A program made the translations under genes and the position numbers. A stretch of 64,000 bases of DNA from assembly GCA_013378335.1 (NCBI GenBank), contig CP040556.1, forward strand, positions 1,984,001 through 2,048,000, in the 5' to 3' direction. Origin of the DNA: Streptococcus sanguinis. GTDB lineage: Bacteria; Bacillota; Bacilli; Lactobacillales; Streptococcaceae. Below the pieces are notes generated by a model. That model did no database searches, had not been told where the DNA came from, and saw only the letters and a program-made list of their open reading frames with translations. Positions 20,902 to 29,684 of the stretch are shown here, in pieces (within the stretch, counting starts at the first letter, position 1; each line of letters begins with the position of its first letter).

Positions 20902-21642
20902 TTATTCTGCATTTGTCCGGACGTAAGCAGCAATCACATCTGCTGTGTACTGGGCAGTGCCTGGTCCGAACTTGTCAATGTTCTTCTTAAACTCTGGATT
21001 GTGGACATAGCCCTGACCGATGTAAGCAAAGACTTGCAGCGAGCAGTCAAAGCCGTAAGTGCGAATGGCTTGTAAGAGACTCGCTGCCTGCTCTTGATTT
21101 TCTGATGCTTCAACTGGCAAGCCTTGCTGCACGTTCTCTGCCAGACTTTGAAAAACTTGATTGAAGGCTGCGGCAGCTTCTTCTTCCCGTCCATTTTGAC
21201 GAGTCAATGCTTCTGCCATGACTTCTTGACCGTATTCTTCGACAGCTTCTTGATGGTATTTGTGATTATCTTCGTAGGTAAAGCCTGCGAATTTTTCTTT
21301 CATTGTCATCTTTCTTTCTCCTTTTTCTTCTTGGATGGTTTTTTGTAAAGTAGAAATCAAGGTATCCAGGCGGTCTCTTTCCTGCTGCAAATACTCTAAC
21401 TGCCTAACCAGATGCGGCAACAAGGCCTGTTCGTCCTGACTCAGCAGCTCTGCTATCTTCTCTAAGGAAAAGCCCAGATACTTATAGTAAAGGATGACCT
21501 GCAGCCGCTCCAAATCAGCTTGACTGTACGTCCGATAGCCATTTTCTGATTTGTCCGGTACTAAAAGTCCGATTTTGTCATAATGATGCAGGGTTTTGAC
21601 AGAAACTCCCGAAAGCTGCGCAGCTTCTTTGATATGGTACAT
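20902..21642 (-). CDS. MerR-family transcriptional regulator with TipAS-type ligand domain
   Basis: A 246-residue activator. Residues 1-70 are a MerR winged helix (KEAAQLSGVSVKTLHHYDKIGLLVP), followed by a dimerisation coiled coil (about 75-115). The C-terminal ~120 residues (FAGFTYEDNHKYHQEAVEEYG...) resemble the TipAS antibiotic-binding domain. The start MYHIKEAAQ was chosen over an earlier Met because AAGGAGG lies 6 nt before it. Its own promoter carries the 19-bp spacer and dyad expected for MerR autoregulation. The adjacent methyltransferase could be a partner, though it has its own gap. Confidence 0.9.
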   Translation of the reverse strand: MYHIKEAAQLSGVSVKTLHHYDKIGLLVPDKSENGYRTYSQADLERLQVILYYKYLGFSLEKIAELLSQDEQALLPHLVRQLEYLQQERDRLDTLISTLQKTIQEEKGERKMTMKEKFAGFTYEDNHKYHQEAVEEYGQEVMAEALTRQNGREEEAAAAFNQVFQSLAENVQQGLPVEASENQEQAASLLQAIRTYGFDCSLQVFAYIGQGYVHNPEFKKNIDKFGPGTAQYTADVIAAYVRTNAE

Positions 21643-21663
21643 GATAGACCTCCTTACCACTAT

Positions 21664-21694
21664 AGTATAAGGCCTGACCAAAGGTCAGAGTCAA
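21664..21694 (-). promoter_or_regulatory. MerR-type promoter/operator with 19-bp spacer
   Basis: On the minus strand TTGACT (21694-21689), a 19-bp spacer and TATACT (21669-21664). The spacer holds the perfect dyad CTGACC-TTT-GGTCAG. An over-long spacer with a centred dyad is the classic arrangement at which MerR proteins bind and untwist DNA. The regulator's ATG is about 22 nt downstream of the -10 box. Confidence 0.85.
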
Positions 21695-21706
21695 GCTTTT
21701 TTAGAA

Positions 21707-21740
21707 TTTTTTTAAACCGCCTTAGAGTTTCCAAAGCGGC
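21707..21740 (-). terminator. Probable terminator of the methyltransferase gene
   Basis: On the minus strand AGCCGCTT and AAGGCGGTTT pair with one bulged base, followed by a T/A-rich run, just after the stop at 21747. Confidence 0.5.
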
Positions 21741-21746
21741 TAGCAG

Positions 21747-22493
21747 TTATTTACGAGAAACCATAGCAATAAAGCCCAGTTTTTCCTGATTTTTTTGAAA
21801 CATCTTGAACATCTTCATAAATTGACTATAGTTTTCTTTCTTGAGGGCATTGAAGCAGATTTTCAGTGTGCCGCCCAGTCCTTCGTCATAAATCATACCT
21901 CGAAGACTCATCAAGGTCATTTCGCCGACAAAGGTGTCTACACGATCAAAAGCGTGAGAACGCGCCAGCTGAATCCAAGAGCCTTCGGTTAGAGGACCAA
22001 CATTAACGTTAATCGCACGCGATAGCTCTTCCCGGACATTCTCATCTCTTTGTTTGAGCATGACGTCGTGGGTAAGGAGCACTCCGCCTGGCTTCAGCAC
22101 CCGGTAGTACTCATCCATACATTTGGCCTTCCCCTTATCCGTCTGCATGGTCAGCATGGCTTCATTAATAAGGATATCAAAAGAATTGTCATCATAAGGC
22201 AGCTTCATGGCATTAGCCTGCTCAAATGTAACTAGCTCACCAACACCAGCCTTGTCTCCATTAAGCCGCGCCTGATTTAGCGCAGCCTTATCCAAATCAA
22301 CTGCAGTAATCTGGCAGCCATATGTTTTAGCCAGCTCAATCGTTGTGGTTCCCATATTGCAGGCAACTTCTAGAACCTTCTTTTCGCTGGAAAACTGCCC
22401 CTGCTCAATCAGCCAGTCTGTTGCCAGCTTGCCACCGGGACGAAGACGTTTCTTTCCTAATTTTGCTAAAAATTTATGACCTGCTTCTGCCAT
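21747..22493 (-). CDS. Class I SAM-dependent methyltransferase
   Basis: A 248-residue Rossmann-fold methyltransferase. Motif I is VLEVACNMGTTTIELA (about residues 40-55) and the acidic end of strand 2 is ITAVDLD. The UbiE-like DILINEAMLTMQTD follows, then VLKPGGVLLTHDVML. The C-terminal part (FNALKKENYSQFMKMFKMF) is specific to a streptococcal subgroup. The substrate cannot be told; small-molecule methylation fits the fold. Expressed separately from the MerR gene by position, in the same direction. Confidence 0.85.
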   Translation of the reverse strand: MAEAGHKFLAKLGKKRLRPGGKLATDWLIEQGQFSSEKKVLEVACNMGTTTIELAKTYGCQITAVDLDKAALNQARLNGDKAGVGELVTFEQANAMKLPYDDNSFDILINEAMLTMQTDKGKAKCMDEYYRVLKPGGVLLTHDVMLKQRDENVREELSRAINVNVGPLTEGSWIQLARSHAFDRVDTFVGEMTLMSLRGMIYDEGLGGTLKICFNALKKENYSQFMKMFKMFQKNQEKLGFIAMVSRK

Positions 22494-22570
22494 TTTCGAA
22501 CCTCCATGATTTTGATTGGTTCCATTATAGCATAAAATATTATATTTTCAGATAATTCTTAGAATTTAGC

Positions 22571-22603
22571 AAAAAACAGACCGAATCGACCGATTCAATC
22601 TGT
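22571..22603 (-). terminator. Terminator of the tsaB-azlD transcript
   Basis: On the minus strand CAGATTGAATCG and CGATTCGGTCTG form a 12-bp stem around GT, followed by TTTTTTG, immediately after the azlD stop. Confidence 0.92.
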
Positions 22604-22615
22604 CTTGTACTCTCT

Positions 22616-22954
22616 TTACAAGCCAAGAAATCCAGCTAGATAGCGCAGCAAGGCCACCAAGACTACACCAAACACAACAGTTGCAATTAAGTTTTTATAC
22701 TTAAATGCCACATAACTAGTCGGAAAAACGACCATTAAATCCAGCCATTTAAAACTCGGCAGCTGACCTGTTTTAGCATTGGTGACACTAGACAGGATAA
22801 GGGCAAAGATAATGGAAACTGGCAGGTATTTGAGGAAACGCTCTGCCATGGGCGGAAGCCCCTTGTACTTGACTAGGATAAAGGGCAAAACCCGCGGAAT
22901 CCAAGTGACTAGGGCTGACAAAAGAATAGCCAGCAAAATATACTTACTTATCAT
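22616..22954 (-). CDS. azlD: AzlD family branched-chain amino acid exporter subunit
   Basis: A 112-residue membrane protein with four hydrophobic helices and the family motif TWIPRVLPF near residue 20. AzlD is the small partner of AzlC in export of branched-chain amino acids or analogues. It overlaps azlC by 11 bp, which supports a stoichiometric complex. It is the last gene before a strong terminator. Confidence 0.88.
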   Translation of the reverse strand: MISKYILLAILLSALVTWIPRVLPFILVKYKGLPPMAERFLKYLPVSIIFALILSSVTNAKTGQLPSFKWLDLMVVFPTSYVAFKYKNLIATVVFGVVLVALLRYLAGFLGL

Positions 22955-23639
22955 CCAAAATTACCCCCACTGTACAGCCTAGCAAGGTTGCAAACAGTAC
23001 CGCCAGCGAATTTTGAAGCAGCATGGTCAGAAGCAAGTATGCAAGGCCCACCACGCCCAAGACGAAAAAGAGCTTCTTTATCTTGACCCGTCGTAGCATA
23101 ATTGTAAACTGAGAAGAAAAAATGCCGATAAACATAGCGACCAAGGCAAAGTCCAGGCCAAAGCTCTCAGGATTGGGCAGAAGGGCACCGAGGGCTGTTC
23201 CCAAAACAGTACCCAAAATCCAGGAAGCGTAACTCATGAAATTATTGCCCATCATCCAAGCAGCAGCAATTTCTTCTGTATGTGCCCGCTCTCCCATCAA
23301 GACTCCATAAGATTCATCCGTCAAAAAAGAGCCAATGACAATATTCTGCATCAAGCTAGACTTACGAAAAAGAGTTGATGCATGCAGACAGAGCAAAAGA
23401 TGCCGGATATTAATTAAAAAAACAGTCAGTGCGATGGCCAAGACCGGCGCCTGCTGAGCAAATAAACCAATCATGGCAAACTGAGCACTGCCCGCATAAA
23501 CCAGAATACTCATCAGCCCCATCTCCAAGGGATTCATATAGGGTGCCGCCATGATGCCGCAGGCTAAGCCAATCCCGATATAACCCAGAGCCGTTGGCAC
23601 TGCTGCTTTTGCACCCTGTTTAAATGTCTGTCCGCGCAT
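22944..23639 (-). CDS. azlC: AzlC family branched-chain amino acid exporter
   Basis: A 231-residue permease-like protein with six to seven hydrophobic segments. Typical AzlC sequence is present: GLACGIMAAPYMNPLEMGLMS-type stretches, YAGSAQFAMIGLFA and NIRHLLLCLHAS, with FLTDESYGVL after. Starts 9 bp after tsaD and so probably shares its transcript, an unusual coupling with tRNA modification genes. It overlaps azlD by 11 bp. Confidence 0.9.
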   Translation of the reverse strand: MRGQTFKQGAKAAVPTALGYIGIGLACGIMAAPYMNPLEMGLMSILVYAGSAQFAMIGLFAQQAPVLAIALTVFLINIRHLLLCLHASTLFRKSSLMQNIVIGSFLTDESYGVLMGERAHTEEIAAAWMMGNNFMSYASWILGTVLGTALGALLPNPESFGLDFALVAMFIGIFSSQFTIMLRRVKIKKLFFVLGVVGLAYLLLTMLLQNSLAVLFATLLGCTVGVILDDK

Positions 23640-23648
23640 TCTTCTCCT

Positions 23649-24659
23649 TTACTCCATAGTTTCAAAAGCCAGACTCGGCCTGGCATTGAGGTCCAAACTG
23701 GCAAAATTCCCCTTGTTCCACTCGCTGACACTGGCATAGGCAATCATACCAGCATTGTCACCGCAAAGGCGCAATGGCGGAATGATCACCTTCACATCCT
23801 GAATCTCAGCTGCCAAGCGTTCTCTCAGGCCTTGATTGGCTGCAACACCGCCCGCCACGACCAGAGTCTTGACTGGATATTTTTCCAGCGCTTTCTTAGT
23901 CTTGGCCATGAGAATATCCATGACCGCTGCCTGAAAGCTTGCTGACAGGTCTTGATTAGACAAGACTTCTCCTTTTTGCTGGGCATTGTGGTGCAGGTTG
24001 ATAAAGGCCGACTTGAGACCGGAAAAAGAAAATTCCAGATTGTCTTCCTTGATCATGGCCCGCGGAAAATCATAAATATCCTGTCCCTCATGAGCCAGCT
24101 GATCAATCTCCCGGCCTGCTGGATAGGTCAGGCCCATAACGCGACCGACTTTGTCATAGGCTTCACCGACCGCATCATCACGGGTCTCCCCCACAATCTT
24201 ATAGTCACCAGCCTGACTAACATAGACCAGCTCAGTATGACCGCCGCTGACCAAGAGAGCCAGCAAGGGAAACTCCAAGGGCTCCACGCTCTGGGCTGCC
24301 ATCAAATGCCCAGCCATGTGATTAACCGGAATCAGGGGAATATCATGAGCCCAGGCAAAAGACTTGGCTGCTGCCAAGCCGACCAAAAGCGCCCCAACCA
24401 GACCAGGACCGTAGGTGACGGCCACAGCTGTGACTTGCTCCTCAGTAATCCCTGCTTCTGCCAATGCCTCCTCAATGCAAACCGTAATGACCTCCACATG
24501 GTGACGGCTGGCCACTTCAGGCACCACTCCGCCAAAACGCTTGTGGCTCTCAATCTGGCTGGCAATGACATTGCTCAAAAGCTCCGTCTCATTCTTCAAA
24601 ACCGCCACACTAGTCTCGTCACAAGACGTCTCAAAAGCTAAAATATATCTATCTTTCAT
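23649..24659 (-). CDS. tsaD: tRNA N6-adenosine threonylcarbamoyltransferase catalytic subunit
   Basis: Transfers threonylcarbamoyl from TC-AMP to A37 of ANN-decoding tRNAs. The 336-residue ASKHA-fold protein starts with [12 protein letters not shown] and has the metal-binding NHMAGH (His near 111 and 115). [20 protein letters not shown] and [13 protein letters not shown] follow. It sits 12 bp after rimI, in the order tsaB-rimI-tsaD common in Firmicutes. Partners TsaB is adjacent; TsaE and TsaC are elsewhere. Confidence 0.97.
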   Translation of the reverse strand: MKDRYILAFETSCDETSVAVLKNETELLSNVIASQIESHKRFGGVVPEVASRHHVEVITVCIEEALAEAGITEEQVTAVAVTYGPGLVGALLVGLAAAKSFAWAHDIPLIPVNHMAGHLMAAQSVEPLEFPLLALLVSGGHTELVYVSQAGDYKIVGETRDDAVGEAYDKVGRVMGLTYPAGREIDQLAHEGQDIYDFPRAMIKEDNLEFSFSGLKSAFINLHHNAQQKGEVLSNQDLSASFQAAVMDILMAKTKKALEKYPVKTLVVAGGVAANQGLRERLAAEIQDVKVIIPPLRLCGDNAGMIAYASVSEWNKGNFASLDLNARPSLAFETME

Positions 24660-24671
24660 GGATCTCTCTTT

Positions 24672-25100
24672 TCATGACAATCGCATCTTCCACCGGCGCA
24701 TGATAGTAGGCCTTCCGCCGCGCGATTTCTTCAAATTTTTCTTTTTGTAAAATAGCAGAGCTGGCTTGTTGGACTCCCTCACTTCGAGGAAAATTTCTTT
24801 GTCTGCTGGTAAAAAGTCAAATAAGGCTGTCGCGATTTTCCGCCCCTGATAGCTAGGCAATACAGCAATCTGCAGGACTTCTGCTTCAAAGTCTGTCTCC
24901 TGCCAGACTAAAAAACCGACAAGCTGACTCTCATCTGCTGCTAGTGCACAACTGTTCACATCCGAACACAGAACCTCTGCCACTTGGCTAGTTGTCCAAG
25001 GGCTGACCTCATAGACTGCAAGTAAGAGCTGTTCCAGCTCTTCTGCGAGAAGTACCGCGTCCACATCCGAGCTGTCGCTCCATTTTCTCAACTTAATCAT
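24672..25100 (-). CDS. rimI: Ribosomal protein S18 alanine N-acetyltransferase (GNAT)
   Basis: A 142-residue GNAT-fold acetyltransferase. The acetyl-CoA loop is VLPSYQGRKIATALFDFL (V-x-x-x-x-Q-x-x-x-x-A form), followed by FLEVRESNKPALLFYKKK. The start MIKLRKWSD is chosen because it overlaps the tsaB stop in an ATGA arrangement; an earlier Met would lie deep within tsaB. RimI acetylates the N terminus of S18 in E. coli; in Firmicutes the target may be broader. Confidence 0.88.
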   Translation of the reverse strand: MIKLRKWSDSSDVDAVLLAEELEQLLLAVYEVSPWTTSQVAEVLCSDVNSCALAADESQLVGFLVWQETDFEAEVLQIAVLPSYQGRKIATALFDFLPADKEIFLEVRESNKPALLFYKKKNLKKSRGGRPTIMRRWKMRLS

Positions 25101-25786
25101 AGGCGCTGAATGTAAGAATCGCTGGATTCCTGATGGGTCTTGAGCCAATTTTCCTCAGCTTCTACTCGCTTGAGATAGTTAGGGACAAAGTCATGAATGG
25201 ACTGGGCTGGCAGGTCTAAACCGAGACGACCAATAGCTCCCGCGTCTGGCAAGGTCTGCTGAATGGCAGCCTTAGGAAGAGCCGCTTCAATCTGCTCCGT
25301 AAAAGCTGTCGTTTCTCCGACAAAGGTGATTGATTGGTTAGCAGCGCCAGCTATTTCCAAAACCTCTGCCAAAGGCAGATGAGCTTCCGGCCTTACAGCC
25401 TGACCAGACTGGTAAAAGCCAGCATAGACATTATTGCGGCGGGCATCCATGACTGGAATAACCAAGCCCTCCACCTGCTCTGGTACTAAAGCCAGCAGAC
25501 TAGACACACCGACCAGCTCAATCTTGAGGGTATGAGCCAGGGTCTTGGCTGTCGCCACCGCAATTCTCAGACCTGTGTAGCTGCCCGGCCCCTGAGCTAC
25601 CACGATACGATCCAAATCTTTTGGCTTCATATCCAGACTATTCATCAGAAAATCAATAGCTGGCATAAGGGTAATGCTATGATTTTTCTTGATATTGAGC
25701 GTCACCTGCCCCAAGAGCTCCTTATCCTGCAAAAGAGCCAAAGACAAGGCTTTATTGGATGTATCCATCGCTAAAATGTTCATCAT
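25097..25786 (-). CDS. tsaB: tRNA threonylcarbamoyladenosine biosynthesis protein TsaB
   Basis: A 229-residue non-catalytic partner of TsaD that scaffolds t6A synthesis. It starts with ILAMDTSNKALSLAL and contains VAQGPGSYTGLRIAVATAK (residues about 68-86), the most conserved motif of the family, and VIPVMDARRNNVYAG. First gene of the tsaB-rimI-tsaD-azlC-azlD run. A TATAAT-like box on the minus strand lies at 25821-25816, without a good -35 box. Confidence 0.95.
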   Translation of the reverse strand: MMNILAMDTSNKALSLALLQDKELLGQVTLNIKKNHSITLMPAIDFLMNSLDMKPKDLDRIVVAQGPGSYTGLRIAVATAKTLAHTLKIELVGVSSLLALVPEQVEGLVIPVMDARRNNVYAGFYQSGQAVRPEAHLPLAEVLEIAGAANQSITFVGETTAFTEQIEAALPKAAIQQTLPDAGAIGRLGLDLPAQSIHDFVPNYLKRVEAEENWLKTHQESSDSYIQRL

Positions 25787-25940
25787 TCTTTTCCTTACTC
25801 GATTGTTTGCCTCTTATTATACTATAAAAGCAGCCACAAGCATAGACTCAGGCCAGAAAACTGCCTAGATAAGTCAAGAAATTCCAGAAAAAGCTTTCAA
25901 GATTTTTCTGACTTGCACCTTTTACTATTCCCCTATTTTA

Positions 25941-25957
25941 TGTTATAATCATTATAA
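25941..25957 (+). promoter_or_regulatory. rpoY-rnjA promoter with an overlapping PerR-type box
   Basis: An extended -10 (TG at 25941-25942, TATAAT at 25944-25949) is embedded in TTATAATCATTATAA (25943-25957). That 15-mer exactly fits the Bacillus PerR consensus TTATAATNATTATAA. Repressor binding here would block transcription. Downstream, the ~105-nt leader contains a hairpin (AACAGCT / AGCTGTT, 26005-26022). Confidence 0.6.
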
Positions 25958-26063
25958 TTGTAACGAATCAGGATTAATCTACTACTCAAAATTGAATAAA
26001 AGAAAACAGCTAATCAGCTGTTGTTTTCTGCAGGTTAATCATGAAAATATGAAAGGAAATGTA

Positions 26064-26294
26064 ATGATTTACAAAGTTTTTTATCAGGAAACAAAAGAGC
26101 GCAGTCCGCGCCGTGAAAAGACACGTGCCCTTTATTTAGATATCGAAGCAGCTAATGAATTGGAAGGCCGCATTCAGGCTCGTAAGTTAGTCGAAGAAAA
26201 TACCCCTTACAATATTGAATTTATTGAGCTCTTGTCTGACAAACACCTCGAATACGAAAAAGAGTCAGGCACTTTTGAATTGACGGAGTTCTAA
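26064..26294 (+). CDS. rpoY: RNA polymerase epsilon subunit
   Basis: A 76-residue small RNA polymerase subunit found in Firmicutes. It begins [18 protein letters not shown] and contains [18 protein letters not shown], both diagnostic. The start at 26064 has AAAGGA 6 nt upstream; the open frame runs further upstream but lacks the conserved sequence. It lies 3 bp before rnjA, as in Bacillus, where the two genes are also paired. Confidence 0.95.
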   Translation: MIYKVFYQETKERSPRREKTRALYLDIEAANELEGRIQARKLVEENTPYNIEFIELLSDKHLEYEKESGTFELTEF

Positions 26295-26297
26295 CCC

Positions 26298-27980
26298 ATG
26301 GCATATACCTTAAAACCCAAAGAAGTTGGCGTTTTTGCGATTGGTGGGTTAGGCGAAATCGGTAAAAACACCTACGGGATTGAATACCAAAATGAAGTTA
26401 TCATCGTGGATGCCGGTATCAAGTTCCCAGAAGACGACCTGTTAGGGATTGACTATGTCATTCCCGACTACTCTTATATCGTAGAAAATATTGACCGCGT
26501 AAAAGCTGTCCTCATCACCCACGGGCACGAGGACCATATCGGTGGTATTCCTTTCTTGCTCAAGCAAGCCAATGTTCCTATCTATGCTGGTCCTTTGGCG
26601 CTGGCACTCATTCGCGGCAAGCTAGAAGAGCATGGACTTTTGCGCGATGCCAAGCTCTATGAAATCAATCAAAACACAGAACTGCAGTTCAAGCATCTGA
26701 AAGCTACTTTCTTCCGGACAACCCACTCTATTCCAGAGCCTTTGGGAATTGTCATCCATACGCCGCAGGGTAAGATTGTCTGTACCGGTGACTTCAAGTT
26801 TGACTTTACACCAGTCGGTGAGCCGGCAGACTTGCACCGCATGGCAGCTCTGGGTGAAGAAGGCGTTCTCTGCCTCCTGTCTGACTCGACCAATGCTGAA
26901 GTTCCGACCTTTACCAATTCCGAAAAAGTGGTCGGACAGTCTATTATGAAGATCATTGAAGGCATTAATGGACGGATTATTTTCGCTTCCTTTGCCTCAA
27001 ACATCTTCCGGCTACAGCAGGCAGCAGATGCTGCTGTCAAGACCGGCCGTAAGATTGCGGTCTTTGGCCGCTCCATGGAAAAGGCTATTGTCAACGGGAT
27101 TGAGCTGGGCTATATCAAGGTTCCCAAAGATACCTTCATCGAGCCAAATGAACTCAAGGACTATCCAGCTGGCGAAGTGCTGATTATGTGTACCGGAAGT
27201 CAGGGTGAACCTATGGCAGCCCTGTCTCGGATTGCCAATGGTACCCACCGTCAGGTTCAGTTGCAGCCTGGAGATACGGTCATCTTCTCATCCAGCCCTA
27301 TCCCTGGTAATACGACCAGCGTTAACAAGCTGATTAACATTATTTCCGAGGCCGGTGTAGAAGTGATTCACGGTAAGATTAACAATATCCACACCTCTGG
27401 ACACGGTGGCCAACAAGAGCAGAAACTCATGCTCCGCTTGATCAAGCCTAAATATTTCATGCCAGTCCATGGTGAATACCGTATGCAGAAAGTCCATGCA
27501 GGCCTAGCCGTTGATACTGGAGTCCCAAAAGATAATATCTTCATTATGAGCAATGGTGATGTGCTGGCTCTGACAGCTGACTCAGCACGTATTGCCGGTA
27601 GCTTCAACGCTCAGGATATTTATGTCGATGGGAACCGCATTGGTGAAATCGGAGCTGCTGTCCTTCGTGACCGTAAAGACCTATCAGAGGACGGCGTTGT
27701 CCTGGCTGTTGCGACGGTTGACTTTGAGTCCAAGATGATTTTAGCCGGTCCAGATATTCTCAGCCGTGGCTTTATCTACATGCGCGAATCAGGCGACCTC
27801 ATTCGCCAAAGCCAGCGCATCCTCTTCAATGCCATTCGCATTGCCCTTAAGAATAAAGATGCCAGCGTCCAATCTGTCAGCGGCGCTATCGTCAACGCCT
27901 TGCGTCCTTTCCTCTACGAAAGCACCGAGCGCGAACCGATTATCATTCCGATGGTGCTTACACCAGACGAAGATAACTAA
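26298..27980 (+). CDS. rnjA: Ribonuclease J1
   Basis: A metallo-beta-lactamase/beta-CASP ribonuclease with 5'-3' exonuclease and endonuclease activity, central to RNA turnover. The metal-binding motif HGHEDH is at residues 74-79. Further landmarks are CTGDFKFD, the [11 protein letters not shown] segment, [17 protein letters not shown] and [15 protein letters not shown], and the last catalytic histidine lies in PVHGEYRMQ. At 560 residues it is full length. Co-transcribed with rpoY. Confidence 0.97.
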   Translation: MAYTLKPKEVGVFAIGGLGEIGKNTYGIEYQNEVIIVDAGIKFPEDDLLGIDYVIPDYSYIVENIDRVKAVLITHGHEDHIGGIPFLLKQANVPIYAGPLALALIRGKLEEHGLLRDAKLYEINQNTELQFKHLKATFFRTTHSIPEPLGIVIHTPQGKIVCTGDFKFDFTPVGEPADLHRMAALGEEGVLCLLSDSTNAEVPTFTNSEKVVGQSIMKIIEGINGRIIFASFASNIFRLQQAADAAVKTGRKIAVFGRSMEKAIVNGIELGYIKVPKDTFIEPNELKDYPAGEVLIMCTGSQGEPMAALSRIANGTHRQVQLQPGDTVIFSSSPIPGNTTSVNKLINIISEAGVEVIHGKINNIHTSGHGGQQEQKLMLRLIKPKYFMPVHGEYRMQKVHAGLAVDTGVPKDNIFIMSNGDVLALTADSARIAGSFNAQDIYVDGNRIGEIGAAVLRDRKDLSEDGVVLAVATVDFESKMILAGPDILSRGFIYMRESGDLIRQSQRILFNAIRIALKNKDASVQSVSGAIVNALRPFLYESTEREPIIIPMVLTPDEDN

Positions 27981-27985
27981 AAAAT

Positions 27986-28147
27986 AGAGGCTGGGACAAA
28001 AGTCCAACCTCAAATATAAAAAGCGAACAAAACTAGTTTTCTGATAATCAGAATTCTGCTTTGTTCGCTTTTCGCATTTAATTATAGATTTGAAGGGCTT
28101 GATAATTAAGATTTTTAAAAATTGAAATCTTTTTGTCCCAGACTCTT
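27986..28147. repeat. R1 intergenic repeat, copy 3 (inverted orientation)
   Basis: Reverse complement of copies 1 and 2. It begins GAGGCTGGGACAAAAGTCC and ends TTTTTGTCCCAGACTCT, with the AAGCGAACAAA / TTTGTTCGCTT hairpin inside. It follows rnjA by 6 bp and faces the DNA-alkylation-repair gene on the minus strand, so it is again at a convergent junction. A partial fourth copy abuts it. Confidence 0.88.
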
Positions 28148-28148
28148 T

Positions 28149-28222
28149 TCGCATTTAATTATAGATTTGAAGGGCTTAATAATTAAGATTGTTAAAAATT
28201 GAAATCTTTTTGTCCCAAACTC
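28149..28222. repeat. R1 partial copy 4, tandem to copy 3
   Basis: About 74 bp starting CGCATTTAATTATAG and ending TTTTTGTCCCAAACTCT repeat the last half of copy 3 with one change (GATTGTTAAA for GATTTTTAAA). It looks like a tandem duplication of one end of the element. It reaches into the stop codon of the next gene. Confidence 0.85.
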
Positions 28223-28968
28223 TATTTTACTGCTTTATTTTTTGTTCGTGAAGCATGCTTGATAATCCAAGCGCAACTCGGACTCAGTTTTTCCTCTTGC
28301 CAAGTCCCAATCACCCTCTCAAATTTTTCAGGATCTTCTTTATATAAATCATTCAGATTATTAGCGACACTTTTTTGGATTGATTTATCCGTGTCATCCT
28401 TTAGATTCCTTAAAATAGCGGTAAATTCATCAAAATAATCTAAAACCACAGTCTGCTTCTTAGCCCAAGGCAGTCGGATACGCATACACTCGCTGGCTAA
28501 TCTGCGGACGCGCATATTCTCATCTTGGCTCCACTCTAGCAGTAAATCCATGGTAGCTTTAGGATAATTAGCCAGCAAGGGCCGCATGGAAAATTCTCCA
28601 GTAAATCGCTTGGTTAATTCCTTACTAAAGGCTGCACTCAACTCGAATTCCTGACCTCCGTAAAGTTCCACGTATTTGCCAATCGGCCACAACCAGTATC
28701 CTTCTGAAAACATCCCCAAGCCGCCCTCTAACTCTGGACCAAGTATCTGCTTAAAAACCTTAAGAGAATCCGCATAAGAAAGCGGCAAGCATTCTTTGAT
28801 ACTCCTTGCCAGCAGCTCTTGACGCTGAGTAAATTCCAAAGACTCTAAGTCGCTTTCAACTAGAGACATAAAATGCTGAGCATCAAATTTATCTGTGTCT
28901 TCTTGCAAGCGACGGCTCAAATCCTCCGCATAAACCAAATCATAATAATCTTTAACCTTTTTCGCCAT
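28222..28968 (-). CDS. DNA alkylation repair protein (HEAT-like repeat)
   Basis: A 248-residue, mostly helical protein of the AlkC/AlkD-like HEAT-repeat superfamily of alkylbase glycosylases. Recognisable parts are MKVF-like SLKVFKQILGPELEGGLGMF, GYWLWPIGKYVELYG, MRPLLANYPKATMDLLLEWS and MRVRRLASECMRIRLPWAK (HEAT-like unit with basic face), then KSVANNLNDLYKEDPE. Its start overlaps a TetR-type remnant by 17 bp, suggesting an older TetR-repair operon. Enzymatic activity is inferred from the family. Confidence 0.82.
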   Translation of the reverse strand: MAKKVKDYYDLVYAEDLSRRLQEDTDKFDAQHFMSLVESDLESLEFTQRQELLARSIKECLPLSYADSLKVFKQILGPELEGGLGMFSEGYWLWPIGKYVELYGGQEFELSAAFSKELTKRFTGEFSMRPLLANYPKATMDLLLEWSQDENMRVRRLASECMRIRLPWAKKQTVVLDYFDEFTAILRNLKDDTDKSIQKSVANNLNDLYKEDPEKFERVIGTWQEEKLSPSCAWIIKHASRTKNKAVK

Positions 28969-29185
28969 AATTTCTAAATCCCCTTAACAGACTTCTCACT
29001 GCTTCTCTGACTTCCGCTTCTTCCTCTTTCTCAGCCAGAAAAAGAGACAACTCGTTCAAGGCACCTGAAATCATATGAGCTGCCATATCCAGATCAATAG
29101 AGATAAGTTTCCCTTCTTTAGATAAAATGTCTAATTGTTCTCTCAAATGAAAGAAAGAATTACTCAAATTCATCGCCATCAACAC
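28952..29185 (-). pseudogene. C-terminal remnant of a TetR-family regulator
   Basis: Only about 65-77 residues remain. The sequence IDLDMAAHMISGALNELSLFLAE...VREAVRSLLRGF is typical of the last two helices of TetR regulators. The N-terminal helix-turn-helix and most of the ligand domain are missing. The 5' limit coincides with the end of the tandem paralogue cluster, so the cluster or a deletion removed the rest. The remnant overlaps the alkylation repair gene by 17 bp, as an intact operon partner would. Confidence 0.7.
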
Positions 29186-29581
29186 TTAAATAATTTACCA
29201 ATGTCATGGCACCTATATTGAATTCTCCCTCAGGTATATCTATCATGACATGCCAACCAGAATTTTCAATATTATTGAACCTTCCATAAACATCAATAAT
29301 ATCTCCCCGCCTTTGGGAGTACCATTTCCGACTTGATTCCATTGCGTTTCTTCCCAATCAATTTGTACTGATTCAATTTTCGAATTTTGCGACTTGATAA
29401 AATTTTTTATTTCATCTTGATGCTTCTTCAAATAATGCAGCTGCTTTTCTTTTGTGATTCGCAAACCAGCTTTACTATCGAAAGCTTTATTAAAACTATC
29501 ATCCTTATTGATTATATAGATGCTTGCCCCGATAGTTATTACGGCCACAATTATCGCTATTATTGTAAAATGTTTTTTCAT
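29160..29581 (-). pseudogene. Small anchored protein, tandem paralogue 1, frameshifted
   Basis: The first frame starts at 29581 with a good AGGAGG site and encodes a signal-anchor (IIAIIVAVITIGASIYII), then KEKQLHYLKKHQDEIKNFIKSQNSKIESVQIDW and GNGTP. Near 29303-29314 (a CCCCGCC run on the plus strand) the frame changes. The rest, GDIIDVYGRFNNIENSGWHV...YLSVDGDEFE, continues in the frame ending at 29160. Paralogues 2 and 3 read through this point, so this copy is broken unless the lesion is a sequencing error. Function unknown. Confidence 0.78.
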
Positions 29582-29684
29582 TTACTCCTCCTAGCCTTTA
29601 GAAATTACATATGCTGTAATGCATGATTACTTAGAGGAATCTGCCAAATCTACATAGAAATTATCAAAAGGTTTCAAATTACCA

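Noticed and set aside
23952..24641. A 229-codon open frame on the plus strand opposite tsaD
   Set aside because: It lies entirely within the highly conserved tsaD gene, and its translation is rich in His, Gln and Cys without family likeness; it is a shadow of the tsaD codons.
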